Shown here: positions 26,758 through 36,355 of the stretch, piece by piece
How positions within the stretch are numbered: position 1 is the stretch's first letter
Layout: every line of letters begins with the position of its first letter
Assembly (NCBI RefSeq): GCF_024733555.1
Contig: NZ_JANIOF010000003.1
Span: 1 to 64,000, forward strand
DNA: 64,000 nucleotides
Direction: 5' to 3'
From: Paenibacillus sp. SC116
GTDB lineage: Bacteria; Bacillota; Bacilli; Paenibacillales; Paenibacillaceae
Program-made: the position numbers and the translations under genes
Notes under the pieces: model-generated
Seen by the model: the letters and a program-made list of their open reading frames with translations, nothing else
Told to the model about the DNA's origin: nothing
Databases searched by the model: none

Positions 26758-28926
26758 ATGAGTAGTATTTTATCCCACATCACTTACAACCCTAAGCAGC
26801 AGTCCTACAAGACAAAAGGCAATATTCAGGTGTACCGTACCATTGAAATGGTAGAAGAAGAGCAAGCGATTCATAGTATTTTGAGCCAGATTGATGGCGC
26901 AAGAGGTGCGCTATATTCCAGTTCTTATGAATATCCAGGAAGGTATTCGCGCTGGGATATGGGGTTTGTTCATCCTTCTTTGCAGCTGCGATCTTCCGGT
27001 CCGCGATTCTACATCGAGCCATTGAATGAGCGCGGTGAGGTGCTCGTGCCAGCTATTTATCGAGCGCTTTTGCAGCTTGATACGATTGAAGTGATAAGAA
27101 CAGATGAGCGTATCGAGGGCAGCATATTAAAGACGGACACCCCTTTTACCGAGGAAGAGCGAACGAGCCAGCCATCTATTTTCCAAGTGCTACGACAAAT
27201 TAAGAACTTATTCTACTACGAAGATGATTCTTTCTTAGGCTTGTACGGTGCCTTTGGTTACGACCTCGTATTTCAGCTTGAGCCTGTGGCCAGTAAGCAT
27301 GAACGCGAAGAAGGCGAATCAGAAATAATTCTATTTCTACCAGATGAGCTAACTGTTGTAGATCACCAGATGTCTTGTGCCTATCGCATGTCTTATGAAT
27401 TTGAAGTCGATGGACGTATGACTGCTGGACTGCCTAGAATTACACCTGCTGTTCCAACCCAAACTACGAATTCAAATGTGAATGTTGAATATAAATCAGG
27501 TGAGTATGCGGACCTAGTTCGTGTAGCCATCGAGGAATTTAAAGTCGGCAACATGTTCGAAGTTGTCCCTTCTCAAACCTTGTATGAACCTTGTTATGAT
27601 AGTCCTTCGCAAATCTTTTTGCGTCTAAAGCAATTGAATCCTAGCCCTTATGGATTTATCGTAAACTTGGGAAGCGAGATGCTTGTCGGTTCTTCTCCGG
27701 AGATGTATGTTCGCGTTGAGAACGGTCGTGTTGAGACGTGTCCGATATCAGGTACGATCAAGCGTGGCAGCAATGCTATTGAAGATGCGAACAACATACG
27801 TGAACTTCTCAATTCTGCTAAAGATGAAGCAGAGCTGACCATGTGCACGGATGTAGATAGAAATGATAAATCTCGTATTTGCAAGCCTGGGTCAGTCCGT
27901 GTTATTGGACGCAGGCAGCTGGAGATGTATTCCCATCTAATCCATACGGTAGATCATGTGGAAGGCTATTTAGAGCCTCAATATGACGCCTTGGATGCCT
28001 TTATGACCCATATGTGGGCAGTCACCGTAACAGGGGCGCCTAAGCGTGCAGCTATTCAATGGATTGAACAGCACGAACAGTCACCTCGTGGCTGGTATGG
28101 AGGAGCTGTAGGTGTTTACAGTTTCAATGGTAATTTAAATACAGGATTAACACTGCGTACGATTCGTATAAGAAATGGAATGGCTGAGATTAGAGTTGGA
28201 GCTACGTTGTTATACGACTCTATTCCGGAGCTAGAAGAGGAAGAAACGTTAACGAAGGCTGCGGCACTTGTGAAAGCAATCCGTGGGTGGAATCAGAAGC
28301 AGGAAGCTCCTCCTGCTGATGTTCAGGTCGGTAAAGGCAAGCGTATTTTGCTAGTCGACCACGAAGATTCCTTCGTGCATACGCTAGGGAATTATTTCAA
28401 GCAAACAGGAGCGGAAGTCATTACGTATCGCTCTTCGGTAGCTAGAGAGCAGCTAGCGAAACAATCTTTTGATCTTGTTGTATTGTCACCGGGCCCAGGC
28501 AGGCCGGAGCAATTTCAGCTAAATGAAACGATTGAGATATGCTTGCAGCAGCATATACCGATATTCGGAGTATGTCTCGGGCTGCAAGGCATTGTAGAGT
28601 ACTTTGGCGGAGCGTTGGGTACACTAGATTATCCTCAGCATGGCAAGGGTACTGTGCTAGATTTCGTTAAGCCATGCCACCTATGGGACGGCTTAGATAG
28701 CGGGATTGAAGTCAGTCGCTATCATTCGCTGTACGCTAGTACTGTACCAGATTGTCTAGATGTAACCGCATTGTCTGAGGATGGAGTAGTCATGGCAGTA
28801 CGTCATCATTCACTTCCGATTACAGCGGTGCAGTTCCATCCGGAATCCATTTTATCGCTGCGTCATAATGCAGGAATTCAGATGATTCAGAATGTTGTCG
28901 CTTCTTTGTCGGCGTGCAAAGGATAA
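26758..28926 (+). CDS. trpEG: fused anthranilate synthase TrpE(G)
   Basis: Converts chorismate and glutamine to anthranilate, the first step of tryptophan synthesis. One 722-residue chain: TrpE-type domain ~1-515 (NPSPYGFIVNLGSEMLVGSSPEMYVRV, CPISGTIKRG, DRNDKSRICKPGSVRV, TVTGAPKRAAI) and glutaminase domain ~525-722 (LLVDHEDSFVHTL, nucleophile Cys in FGVCLGLQG, QFHPESI). Such fusions are best known from rhizobia and some Gram-positives; most Bacillus have separate trpE and a shared pabA/trpG. It stands alone, away from other trp genes. The TrpE half is like the rhizobial TrpE(G) class, not PhzE; no phenazine or 2,3-dihydrobiosynthesis genes are nearby. Confidence 0.88.
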   Translation: MSSILSHITYNPKQQSYKTKGNIQVYRTIEMVEEEQAIHSILSQIDGARGALYSSSYEYPGRYSRWDMGFVHPSLQLRSSGPRFYIEPLNERGEVLVPAIYRALLQLDTIEVIRTDERIEGSILKTDTPFTEEERTSQPSIFQVLRQIKNLFYYEDDSFLGLYGAFGYDLVFQLEPVASKHEREEGESEIILFLPDELTVVDHQMSCAYRMSYEFEVDGRMTAGLPRITPAVPTQTTNSNVNVEYKSGEYADLVRVAIEEFKVGNMFEVVPSQTLYEPCYDSPSQIFLRLKQLNPSPYGFIVNLGSEMLVGSSPEMYVRVENGRVETCPISGTIKRGSNAIEDANNIRELLNSAKDEAELTMCTDVDRNDKSRICKPGSVRVIGRRQLEMYSHLIHTVDHVEGYLEPQYDALDAFMTHMWAVTVTGAPKRAAIQWIEQHEQSPRGWYGGAVGVYSFNGNLNTGLTLRTIRIRNGMAEIRVGATLLYDSIPELEEEETLTKAAALVKAIRGWNQKQEAPPADVQVGKGKRILLVDHEDSFVHTLGNYFKQTGAEVITYRSSVAREQLAKQSFDLVVLSPGPGRPEQFQLNETIEICLQQHIPIFGVCLGLQGIVEYFGGALGTLDYPQHGKGTVLDFVKPCHLWDGLDSGIEVSRYHSLYASTVPDCLDVTALSEDGVVMAVRHHSLPITAVQFHPESILSLRHNAGIQMIQNVVASLSACKG

Positions 28927-29028
28927 CATTTCTCGTATCAAAAGCGATCTTACTAGGGGACGAATGAAGCTGTAGAAGCAGTTTGTAAGTTTGTATGTAT
29001 AAGTTTGTCCGATGTAGATAGTCAGGGT

Positions 29029-29071
29029 GCTGAGGCAAGGGGAACGAAACCTCTTGTTTCAGCGCTTTTTT
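29029..29071 (+). terminator. terminator of trpE(G)
   Basis: GCTGAGGCAAGG pairs with CTTGTTTCAGC (with mismatches and G-T pairs), then GC and seven T. Confidence 0.65.
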
Positions 29072-29126
29072 GTTAGTTATTATAGTATGTAGGCAGTTAT
29101 AAAAAAACATCCTTAATCGTTTGGAA

Positions 29127-29155
29127 GAGCCTTGTATCAGTTAGCGAGGCTTTTT
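29127..29155 (+). terminator. second hairpin-T run between trpE(G) and pabB
   Basis: AGCCTT/GAGGCT stem followed by TTTTT. May act as a back-up terminator for trpE(G). The rest of the 362-bp gap contains nothing else I recognise. Confidence 0.5.
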
Positions 29156-29288
29156 GATGAGGAGCGTAAAAAATTATGTTGGAGCTTTAGGTTGATTAAA
29201 GCGTAGCGGGTAGGCTTACCGAAATGAATGTTGTAGCTAGGTAAAGCTCATGCAATATTGAAATTGTTGAAGGTTAGGAGTGTTTTAA

Positions 29289-30410
29289 GTGGGGATGGGG
29301 CATGTACCTTACATCGTGATGGATTTCAATCAAGAAACGTTGGTATTTGAGCGTCCATTGCAAGTATTGCAAGCGAATCGAATAGATGAAGTGGAAGCTG
29401 TATTTGAACAAGTGCAGGCAGCGATGAAGCAAGAGAAATATGTTGTTGGCTATGTTTCTTATGAAAGTGCGCCGGCTTTCCATGCTCATTACATAGTGAA
29501 TTCAACGAATAACGAATTTCCTTTGGTGTGGTTCGGGATTTACGACAAGCCGACAGCAGTAGAGCCGCACCAGCAGTTACCGTATCAAGTGTCAGAATGG
29601 AAGCCGTCTACCGATTATGGGCGATATGAGAATGGCATCAAGCAAATACATAATGCCATTGCGAGCGGAGATACGTATCAGGTCAATTACACAATTCGGT
29701 TTCATTCCGAATTCGATGGTGATGATCGCTCTTATTACGAGCATCTGAAGGCGGCGCAAAAAGGGAATTATTCCGCTTATTTAAATCTAGGACGTTATCG
29801 GATCTTATCTGTTTCGCCTGAGCTGTTTTTCCGTTGGGACGGAGAAACCATGGTAACGAAACCGATGAAGGGAACAGCGCCGCGTGGAATTGGAATAGCT
29901 GATGAACAGCAGAAAGAGGAATTGGCTGCTTCTGAGAAAAATCGAGCTGAAAATCTGATGATCGTTGACTTGCTACGCAATGACATAAGTAAAGTAGCGG
30001 CAGTAGGCTCAGTAAAAGTTCCAAAATTGTTCGAGATCGAGCCCTATCCAACCGTGTATCAAATGACATCTACGGTAGAAGCGAAGACAAAGCCGAATAC
30101 TACTTTGTTCGAGGTGTTCAGCGCCATGTTCCCCTGTGGATCGATTACAGGGGCGCCTAAAATTAGTACGATGCGAATGATTGATTCGCTAGAGGACGAG
30201 CCTCGTCATGTTTATTGCGGGGCGATTGGGATGATTACACCTGATCAGCAAGTGTTGTTCAACGTGGCGATTCGGACAGTCTTAATCGATAAGGAGACGA
30301 ACCGGGCTGTGTACGGTGTTGGCGGGGGCATTACGTGGGATTCTACGGTAGCAGATGAATACGAAGAAGTTATGGCCAAGTCGAAGGTATTGTCTTACAG
30401 AGAAGAGTGA
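29289..30410 (+). CDS. pabB: aminodeoxychorismate synthase component I
   Basis: Forms 4-amino-4-deoxychorismate for folate. 373 residues, shorter than TrpE (no long N-terminal region). Family motifs: SGDTYQVNYTIRF, LSVSPELFF, KPMKGTAPRG, KNRAENLMIVDLLRND, GSITGAPK. Presence of a Lys in the (P)xKGTxPRG motif fits PabB. Start GTG 29289 with AGGAG 9 bases upstream; ATG 29295 is the alternative. There is no pabA or pabC next to it in the window, so glutaminase must come from elsewhere. Close to trpE(G) but under separate control (terminators between them). Confidence 0.88.
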   Translation: MGMGHVPYIVMDFNQETLVFERPLQVLQANRIDEVEAVFEQVQAAMKQEKYVVGYVSYESAPAFHAHYIVNSTNNEFPLVWFGIYDKPTAVEPHQQLPYQVSEWKPSTDYGRYENGIKQIHNAIASGDTYQVNYTIRFHSEFDGDDRSYYEHLKAAQKGNYSAYLNLGRYRILSVSPELFFRWDGETMVTKPMKGTAPRGIGIADEQQKEELAASEKNRAENLMIVDLLRNDISKVAAVGSVKVPKLFEIEPYPTVYQMTSTVEAKTKPNTTLFEVFSAMFPCGSITGAPKISTMRMIDSLEDEPRHVYCGAIGMITPDQQVLFNVAIRTVLIDKETNRAVYGVGGGITWDSTVADEYEEVMAKSKVLSYREE

Positions 30411-30509
30411 ATTAGAATTAGTCATTTTCGTAACAGGGTGCAACATTTTTTTCCTTCTCGCGTTTAGGAGACAAGAACTATAAACATTCTACACTTGGAG
30501 GGGTTTGTT

Positions 30510-31256
30510 ATGCATCAACTTTGGAAGCGTACTATGGTAGCCGTGGCACTCTGTGCCGCATTATTCGTGACTTCCGCGCAGCTTCAGCCGGGTACGGCTT
30601 CTGCTGCTGTGGCTACAGATGTGAACAGAAACGTTATTTCCGTTACAGGTCAAGGTAAGCTTGAGGTAGATCCTGATATTGCGTACGTAGTATTAGGCGT
30701 GGTTACAAGAACTGACAAAGCGGATGAGGCTCAGAAGCTTAACGCTGAGAAGTTTGATAAGGTGAAAAAGGCGCTGACGAGTCATGGTGTAGATAACAAA
30801 GATGTGAAGACGGTCCAGTTTAGTGTTCAACCTCAATACTCCTATAAAGAGAATCAGGAACCTAAAATAGTAGGCTACGAAGCGAGACATCAAGTAAAAG
30901 TGAATTACCGCAAGTTGAATAAACTAGGCGAACTTGTTGATGCTGCATCTAAAGCAGGAGCGAATGATATTTCCGATATTTCATTTGGTATCGAGAACAT
31001 TGAGAGCTTGGAGTTGCAAGCCTTAGAAAAAGCTGTGGCAAATGGCACGAAAAAGGCTCAGGCTTTGGCAAAAGCGAGCGGACGTCAACTCGGTCAGGTC
31101 ATTGCAATTTCAGAATCAGGCAGTGATTTCTCAATACCACGATTAGCTGTAGCTGAAATGTCTAATGACCATATGGCTAAGGTAGCGCCGAGTGCCCCTC
31201 AAGCAGGTCAAGTTAAAATACAGCTGAATGTACAGCTAGAATTTGAGCTTAAATAA
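30510..31256 (+). CDS. exported SIMPL-domain (DUF541) protein
   Basis: 248 residues. Start at ATG 30510 after GGAGGGG; the open frame begins at a TTG that overlaps the SD itself. Signal peptide 1-~33 (KR.., VAVALCAALFVTSA, TASAA). Mature part is one SIMPL/DUF541 domain, beginning ISVTGQGKLEVDPDIAYVVLGV and ending QVKIQLNVQLEFEL. Members are periplasmic or cell-surface oligomers of unclear function (oxidative stress, BP26-type channels). Monocistronic. Confidence 0.88.
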   Translation: MHQLWKRTMVAVALCAALFVTSAQLQPGTASAAVATDVNRNVISVTGQGKLEVDPDIAYVVLGVVTRTDKADEAQKLNAEKFDKVKKALTSHGVDNKDVKTVQFSVQPQYSYKENQEPKIVGYEARHQVKVNYRKLNKLGELVDAASKAGANDISDISFGIENIESLELQALEKAVANGTKKAQALAKASGRQLGQVIAISESGSDFSIPRLAVAEMSNDHMAKVAPSAPQAGQVKIQLNVQLEFELK

Positions 31257-31277
31257 CAATTCCAATTTAGTCCAATC

Positions 31278-31322
31278 ATGAACCGCTTATGAGTGTCAAC
31301 TCAATGGGCGGTTCATTTTTGT
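31278..31322 (+). terminator. terminator after SIMPL-domain gene
   Basis: 9-bp stem ATGAACCGC/GCGGTTCAT with a run of T. Confidence 0.85.
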
Positions 31323-31379
31323 GCATTTTTCGGTTAAAATAGAGGATAGTTAGCCGTTATATGGGATAAATACGTTATT

Positions 31380-31397
31380 TACGTGAAATTTCACGTA
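31380..31397. promoter_or_regulatory. 18-bp perfect palindrome upstream of potA
   Basis: TACGTGAAATTTCACGTA is identical on both strands. It ends 38 bp before a candidate -35. A dimeric repressor or activator of the potABCD operon is the likely user; I do not recognise the motif. Confidence 0.5.
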
Positions 31398-31434
31398 TGG
31401 ATATGTCGAAATTACGTAAAACTAGTTGTAACAG

Positions 31435-31463
31435 TTGTCAAAACGATGTATATTGAATATGCA
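31435..31463 (+). promoter_or_regulatory. candidate potABCD promoter
   Basis: -35 TTGTCA (31435-31440), 17 bases, -10 TATGCA (31458-31463). Confidence 0.5.
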
Positions 31464-31485
31464 AAAAATTAATGTACACTTTGGG

Positions 31486-31515
31486 AGCCATACCAATGGA
31501 TATGGCTTTTTTTTA
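31486..31515 (+). terminator. intrinsic terminator in the potA leader (possible attenuator)
   Basis: 7-bp stem AGCCATA/TATGGCT, 8-base loop, eight T. It lies between the candidate promoter and the potA start (31567), so it would stop most transcripts unless it is overcome. Confidence 0.65.
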
Positions 31516-31566
31516 TGATATAGCTATGTACGTTGTCTACGGATGACGGGAAGGGGTTGATTGTTT

Positions 31567-32535
31567 ATGATTCATCTGGAAAATGTAGAAAAGCATTTTG
31601 CCGGGCAACCCGTTGTACATCCCTTGTCTCTGACAATTGATGAGGGGGAGTTTCTGACACTGCTCGGTCCGAGCGGATGCGGGAAAACAACGATACTTCG
31701 TATGATTGCCGGTTTCGAACAGCCATCTTCTGGCGTGATTCGTCTTGATGGAGAAGATGTTACACAATTGCCGCCGAATAAGCGGAACTTAAACTTAGTA
31801 TTTCAACATTATGCGCTCTTCCCCCATATGACGGTGGAGGAGAATATTGCGTTTGGTCTAAAAATGAAAAAGATCGATGCTGCTGAGCAGCGTGTTCGTA
31901 TCGAGGAAGCGATTCGTCTGACTCAGCTTACACCTCTTGCAAAGCGCTATCCGCATCAGCTTTCTGGTGGACAACAGCAGCGTGTAGCAATCGCTCGTGC
32001 GATTGCGAACAAACCGAAAGTACTTTTGCTGGATGAGCCGTTGGGCGCGCTTGATTTACAGCTTCGCAAAAACTTGCAAGCTGAGCTTAAGCAATTGCAG
32101 CGCAGCTTGGGTATTACGTTTGTCTATGTTACACATGATCAAGAAGAAGCGATGATGATGTCGGATCGTATTGTCATCATGAACTCAGGGCGTATTGAAA
32201 TGATCGGTTCACCACGCGAAGTTTATGAACGCCCGGAGACGTTGTTTGCAGCTACTTTCATTGGTGAAAATAACATTTTCCATGAAGAAGAGCGATTGTA
32301 CAGTGTACGCCCAGAGAAAGTTCGTGTCAGTGAACAGCTGGAAGGTGTGCGTAAACAGGGAATCATTCAAGATATTTTGTATTTAGGAAATATTCATAAG
32401 TTAATCGTTCATTTGGATGACGAGCAGACTTCGGTGACAAGTGCACTGGACTTTACAGATAATCGTGAGTGGCAGCTTGGACAGCAAGTAGGGCTGCTCT
32501 GGAACGATCAGGATGAGGTGACAATCGGTCGATGA
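31567..32535 (+). CDS. potA: spermidine/putrescine ABC transporter, ATP-binding subunit
   Basis: ATPase of a polyamine importer. Walker [11 protein letters not shown], signature [15 protein letters not shown], Walker [13 protein letters not shown]-loop [13 protein letters not shown], then a C-terminal TOBE region with YSVRPEKV. 322 residues from ATG 31567, chosen because AAGGGG lies 10 bases before it (an in-frame TTG at 31561 is too close). Overlaps potB by 4 bp (ATGA). The identical operon layout potA-B-C-D supports the substrate call. Confidence 0.93.
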   Translation: MIHLENVEKHFAGQPVVHPLSLTIDEGEFLTLLGPSGCGKTTILRMIAGFEQPSSGVIRLDGEDVTQLPPNKRNLNLVFQHYALFPHMTVEENIAFGLKMKKIDAAEQRVRIEEAIRLTQLTPLAKRYPHQLSGGQQQRVAIARAIANKPKVLLLDEPLGALDLQLRKNLQAELKQLQRSLGITFVYVTHDQEEAMMMSDRIVIMNSGRIEMIGSPREVYERPETLFAATFIGENNIFHEEERLYSVRPEKVRVSEQLEGVRKQGIIQDILYLGNIHKLIVHLDDEQTSVTSALDFTDNREWQLGQQVGLLWNDQDEVTIGR

Positions 32536-33386
32536 ATAAGCGTACCTTCGGCCTTGTTGCACCTGTCGTATTGTGGCTGTCCTTGTTTCTCATTATTCCG
32601 ATGGCTGCTGTTGTTGTTGTCTCATTTATGCAGCGGGACAATTTGGGTAATATTATTTGGAACTTTAACTTTGATAATTATGCTCGGTTCTTTGATCCAT
32701 TGTATTTGGGTATCTATTGGGACACGATCTGGGTATCGCTTATATCGACCGTACTCTGTTTATTGTTAAGCTATCCGTTGGCTTACTATATTACGACGGT
32801 CAGTGCTCGTGCACAGAAGCTGTGGCTGATTGCGATTACGATACCATTTTGGATTAACTTCCTTATTCGTACTTACGCATGGGTCATTCTGCTTCGCACA
32901 CAAGGTGTAGTGAATTCGCTATTGCTGGATATCGGGCTTATACAGGAACCATTGCAGTTGCTGTACACGGACGGAGCTGTAATCCTTGGTATGGTTTACA
33001 CCTTTATTCCGTATATGGTACTTCCTATCTATGTTGCGTTGGAGCAAATGGATAAGCGCTTGCTGGAAGCGGCAAGCGACTTGGGCGCAAGCCGTTGGAA
33101 GTCATTCTGGCATATTACGTTGCCACAGACAAAAACGGGAATTATAACAGGCAGCGTGCTCGTATTCGTTACGACGACGGGTATGTATGTCATATCGGAT
33201 ATTCTCGGTGGCGCAAAATCACAAATGCTTAGTAACATTATTCAGAATCAATTTCTTGGGGCGCGCGATTGGCCGTTCGGCTCTGCGTTGTCAGTTATTT
33301 TTATCATCAGCTCCATGATTATTATTGGTCTCTTTAATCGTGCGATGCGTTCCAAGTATGATGCGTCGAGGGAGGCGAAAGCATGA
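32532..33386 (+). CDS. potB: spermidine/putrescine ABC transporter permease PotB
   Basis: 284 residues, about six membrane helices, EAA loop EAASDLGASRWKSFWHITLPQTKTGI facing the ATPase. The N-terminal helix LVAPVVLWLSLFLIIPMAAVVVVSF and the WINFLIRTYAW stretch are typical of PotB. Coupled by ATGA overlaps to potA and potC. Confidence 0.93.
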   Translation: MNKRTFGLVAPVVLWLSLFLIIPMAAVVVVSFMQRDNLGNIIWNFNFDNYARFFDPLYLGIYWDTIWVSLISTVLCLLLSYPLAYYITTVSARAQKLWLIAITIPFWINFLIRTYAWVILLRTQGVVNSLLLDIGLIQEPLQLLYTDGAVILGMVYTFIPYMVLPIYVALEQMDKRLLEAASDLGASRWKSFWHITLPQTKTGIITGSVLVFVTTTGMYVISDILGGAKSQMLSNIIQNQFLGARDWPFGSALSVIFIISSMIIIGLFNRAMRSKYDASREAKA

Positions 33387-34195
33387 TGACGGCACAGTCA
33401 AAAAAGAAACATCCGTTGTTGTCGATCCACTCCTTTTTAATGCTTGCTTTTATTTATATTCCTGTACTGCTCATTGTCTTGTTCTCGTTCAACGATTCAC
33501 GGATGAGCACCAACTGGAGTGGCTTTACATTTGATTGGTACGTGAAGTTGTTCCAGAACGATAATGTAATGACGGCTGTAAAGAACAGCTTGTTTATCGC
33601 GGTCGTCTCGACAATCGTTTCGACAGTATTAGGTACGATGGTGGCATTGGCGATTCGCAAGATGCAGCATAAGAAGACTTTGAACAGTTTGTTGTATTTG
33701 CCGATTATCGTTCCGGATATCATCATGGGCTTGTCGCTGTTGATTTTGTTCAGTCAGCTAAAGTTTGATCTAGGTAAAATAACGGTTATAATTGCGCACA
33801 TTACGTTCAGTATCTCCTACGTATATGTAATCGTCACTTCACGCTTAGCTAATATGGGTAAACAATGGGAAGAGGCAGCTGCAGATCTGGGAGCAACACC
33901 TTGGCAGACGTTCCGCCATGTTACATTGCCAACGATCTGGCCAGGTATTATTGCAGGCGCGCTTATCGCGTTCACGTTGTCGATTGACGACTTTATGATT
34001 AGTTATTTTGTGGCGGGGCCAGAATCATCGACCCTTCCGATATATATTTACAGCTCGGTGAAACGGGGTATCTCTCCGGAGATTAATGCGTTGTGTACGA
34101 TTCTAATTATAGTTAGTGTGACTCTAATTATTGCGGCGCAATGGCTGGTTAACCGTGGAAATGGCGATAAACGCGGTAATATGTTGCCATTTTAA
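33383..34195 (+). CDS. potC: spermidine/putrescine ABC transporter permease PotC
   Basis: 270 residues, about six membrane helices; EAA loop EAAADLGATPWQTFRHVTLPTIWPGI and the PotC-like FTLSIDDFMISYFVAG. Overlaps potB by 4 bp; potD follows after 103 bp. Confidence 0.93.
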   Translation: MMTAQSKKKHPLLSIHSFLMLAFIYIPVLLIVLFSFNDSRMSTNWSGFTFDWYVKLFQNDNVMTAVKNSLFIAVVSTIVSTVLGTMVALAIRKMQHKKTLNSLLYLPIIVPDIIMGLSLLILFSQLKFDLGKITVIIAHITFSISYVYVIVTSRLANMGKQWEEAAADLGATPWQTFRHVTLPTIWPGIIAGALIAFTLSIDDFMISYFVAGPESSTLPIYIYSSVKRGISPEINALCTILIIVSVTLIIAAQWLVNRGNGDKRGNMLPF

Positions 34196-34298
34196 AGTCA
34201 CGGCTAGTTGAGCTGAATCATTACTGTATGTATGCTAACGATGCATAAGGAAAGAAATTAAGTAACAAAAGTTACGGATCAGAAAGGGGTATTTTGAA

Positions 34299-35345
34299 TT
34301 GAACAAAAAATGGATTGCACTTTTACTGACAGGAATACTAGCACTGACTGTCCTATCAGGCTGTACAGGTGGTTCCTCCCAACCAACATTGAATTTGTAT
34401 GGATGGGCAGATAATTTTGATCCAAAAATGATAGAGAAGTTTGAAAAAGAGAACAATGTGAAGGTGAACTATACGTACTTCGCAAACAATGAAGAGCTGT
34501 TGGCAAAGATCAAAGCTGGCGGTGCTAACTATGATCTAATCCAGCCATCCGACTACATGGTAGCTACGATGGTGCAACAGGGGCTGCTGGAAGAGTTGAA
34601 TAAGGATAACATTCCTAACTTCAATAACTTGGCGGAAACATTCAAAAACCCTGAGTACGATCCAGACAATAAGCATTCGGTAACGTATATGTCTGGTGTT
34701 ACGGGTATTGCGTACAATAAGAAATACATCAAAGAAGTGCCGGATAGCTGGGAAGATCTTTGGAATCCAGCATACAAAGGAAAAGTGCTATTGCTTGATG
34801 ACAACCGTGAAGTGATCGGCATGGCTTTGAAGAAAGCTGGCAAGTCCAACAGCTCTCGCGATGATGCAGAGATCAATGCAGCTGTGGATGATCTGCGTAA
34901 GCTCGTTCCTAACGTATTGGCATTTGATACAGATAGCATTAAGCAAAAGATGATCCAAGAAGAAGCTTGGATTGGAACACTATGGTCTGGAGATGCTGCA
35001 TTCGCAGCTGCGGAGAATCCAGATATCGCTTACGTTGTACCGAAGGAAGGCAGCACAATCTTCTCTGATAACTTCGCCATTCCTAAGGGAGCAAAAAATA
35101 AAGAGTTGGCTGAGAAATTCATCAACTTTATGATGGATCCTCAAAACAGTGCAACGAACTATGAAGCAATCGGCTACAGCAATCCAATTGCAGCAGCGAA
35201 GCCACATCATAGTAAAGAATACAACGAGAACCCGATGATCAACCTAACGGACGAGGAAATGAGCCGTACGGAGTGGTTGGCTGAGGTAGGCGACAAGATT
35301 CAATTGTATGACCGCCTTTGGACGGAATTGAAGAGCGGGCAATAA
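34299..35345 (+). CDS. potD: spermidine/putrescine-binding lipoprotein PotD
   Basis: Extracytoplasmic receptor of the polyamine importer, anchored by lipid. Start TTG 34299, 9 bases after AAAGGGG. Signal LLLTGILALTVLSGC with lipobox L-S-G-C (Cys ~22), a client of Lgt (7012-8046). Mature part begins LNLYGWADNFDPKMIEKFEKE, the usual PotD start, and carries YMSGVTGIAYNKKYI and GDAAFA. 348 residues. Confidence 0.93.
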   Translation: MNKKWIALLLTGILALTVLSGCTGGSSQPTLNLYGWADNFDPKMIEKFEKENNVKVNYTYFANNEELLAKIKAGGANYDLIQPSDYMVATMVQQGLLEELNKDNIPNFNNLAETFKNPEYDPDNKHSVTYMSGVTGIAYNKKYIKEVPDSWEDLWNPAYKGKVLLLDDNREVIGMALKKAGKSNSSRDDAEINAAVDDLRKLVPNVLAFDTDSIKQKMIQEEAWIGTLWSGDAAFAAAENPDIAYVVPKEGSTIFSDNFAIPKGAKNKELAEKFINFMMDPQNSATNYEAIGYSNPIAAAKPHHSKEYNENPMINLTDEEMSRTEWLAEVGDKIQLYDRLWTELKSGQ

Positions 35346-35370
35346 TCTTTGAAGCAAATATAGATAGTGA

Positions 35371-35417
35371 AAGACACATCCAATCAATGGAGAACATTGA
35401 AGGGTGTGTCTTTTTTA
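35371..35417 (+). terminator. terminator of potABCD
   Basis: AGACACATCC/GGGTGTGTCT stem (one G-T pair), then TTTTTT; 26 bp after potD. Confidence 0.85.
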
Positions 35418-35596
35418 TTTGCATTGATTTAGGAAATCATGACTGTTTTACTTACAAATGAACATGTGAAGCATACCCCTCGTTCTTATACTTTCGGGTC
35501 ATAGTTAGCAGTGACAATTGTATGGTTTCATATATAATAGAATGAAAAGGATAAAGTATCCATATTTTCAAAGGTGCTTATGGAAGGAGCGTTATC

Positions 35597-36133
35597 ATGA
35601 CTCAACTATTATTAATATCAGGAAGCCCACGTAAAGGTTCTAATTCCAGCAAGGTCATACGCCATTTGCAGGAACAATTAGAGGCAGCGGGCGCTACTTG
35701 CAAAGTGTTTGATCTTAACACGGATAAGCTTCCGCTTTATGAGTATGATCAGTCTCAGTATGAACTTGAAATTGTGCGTAGGCTCGTACAACAAGTTCAT
35801 GAGGCAGATGGCTTTGTCATCTGTACGCCAGAATATCATGGAGCTATGAGTGGAGCTTTGAAGAACGCTCTCGATTTTCTAGGTGGTAAGGACTTTGCTG
35901 GCAAGCCGTGCGCGATCGCTGCGACAGCTGGTGGAGGCAAGGGTGGTATTAACGCATTGAATAACTTGAGAACTGTTCTGCGCTCACTGTATGTGAACGC
36001 ACTGCCGCATCAAATTATCGCTGATCCGAACGTGTTTAACGAAGAGGGGCGAGTTGCAGAAGAGCGCACCGCCAATGGTCTAGGCTTGCTTGCAGAGCAG
36101 TTGCTTGCTGAAGTAAAGCTGCGTAAATCATAG
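35597..36133 (+). CDS. NADPH-dependent FMN reductase
   Basis: 178-residue flavodoxin-like quinone/azo reductase. FMN phosphate loop SGSPRKGSNSSKV (~8-20), PEYHGAMSGALKNALDFL (isoalloxazine contact, ~80-97) and AATAGGGKGG. Resembles B. subtilis Azr (YhdA). SD GGAGCG. Physiological substrate unknown. Confidence 0.88.
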   Translation: MTQLLLISGSPRKGSNSSKVIRHLQEQLEAAGATCKVFDLNTDKLPLYEYDQSQYELEIVRRLVQQVHEADGFVICTPEYHGAMSGALKNALDFLGGKDFAGKPCAIAATAGGGKGGINALNNLRTVLRSLYVNALPHQIIADPNVFNEEGRVAEERTANGLGLLAEQLLAEVKLRKS

Positions 36134-36137
36134 AGAT

Positions 36138-36264
36138 CAAAGTCGTGCAGTCTGATTTTATCTGATTTTAAGGTTTCGCTCAGATTCACTTAATCTAGCA
36201 ACGTTATTCTGATAGTGGACCGAATGACAGATGAGTAGAGCAAAGGAGGGCTGCCGCACGACTT
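36138..36264. repeat. widely spaced inverted repeat downstream of the FMN reductase gene
   Basis: AAGTCGTGC (36140-36148) and GCACGACTT (36256-36264) form a perfect 9-bp closing stem around ~107 bases, with an inner ATCTGA/TCAGAT pair (36160-36165/36180-36185). Could be a 3' UTR fold or part of a small RNA that ends at the terminator at 36356. Confidence 0.35.
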
Positions 36265-36269
36265 CATAA

Positions 36270-36301
36270 CCTTGACACAACGGCTTGTCCGTTGAACAAG
36301 G
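36270..36301 (+). other. two-step hairpin
   Basis: CCTTG-ACAC-AACGG-CTTGT-CCGTT-GAA-CAAGG: two nested perfect 5-bp stems separated by an internal loop, 55 bp before the terminator at 36356. Part of the same structured stretch as 36138-36264. Confidence 0.35.
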
Positions 36302-36355
36302 AGTATCCGTTTCATCTTTTCTCATGGTTTACAGTTTACCCCTAGAACATATATA

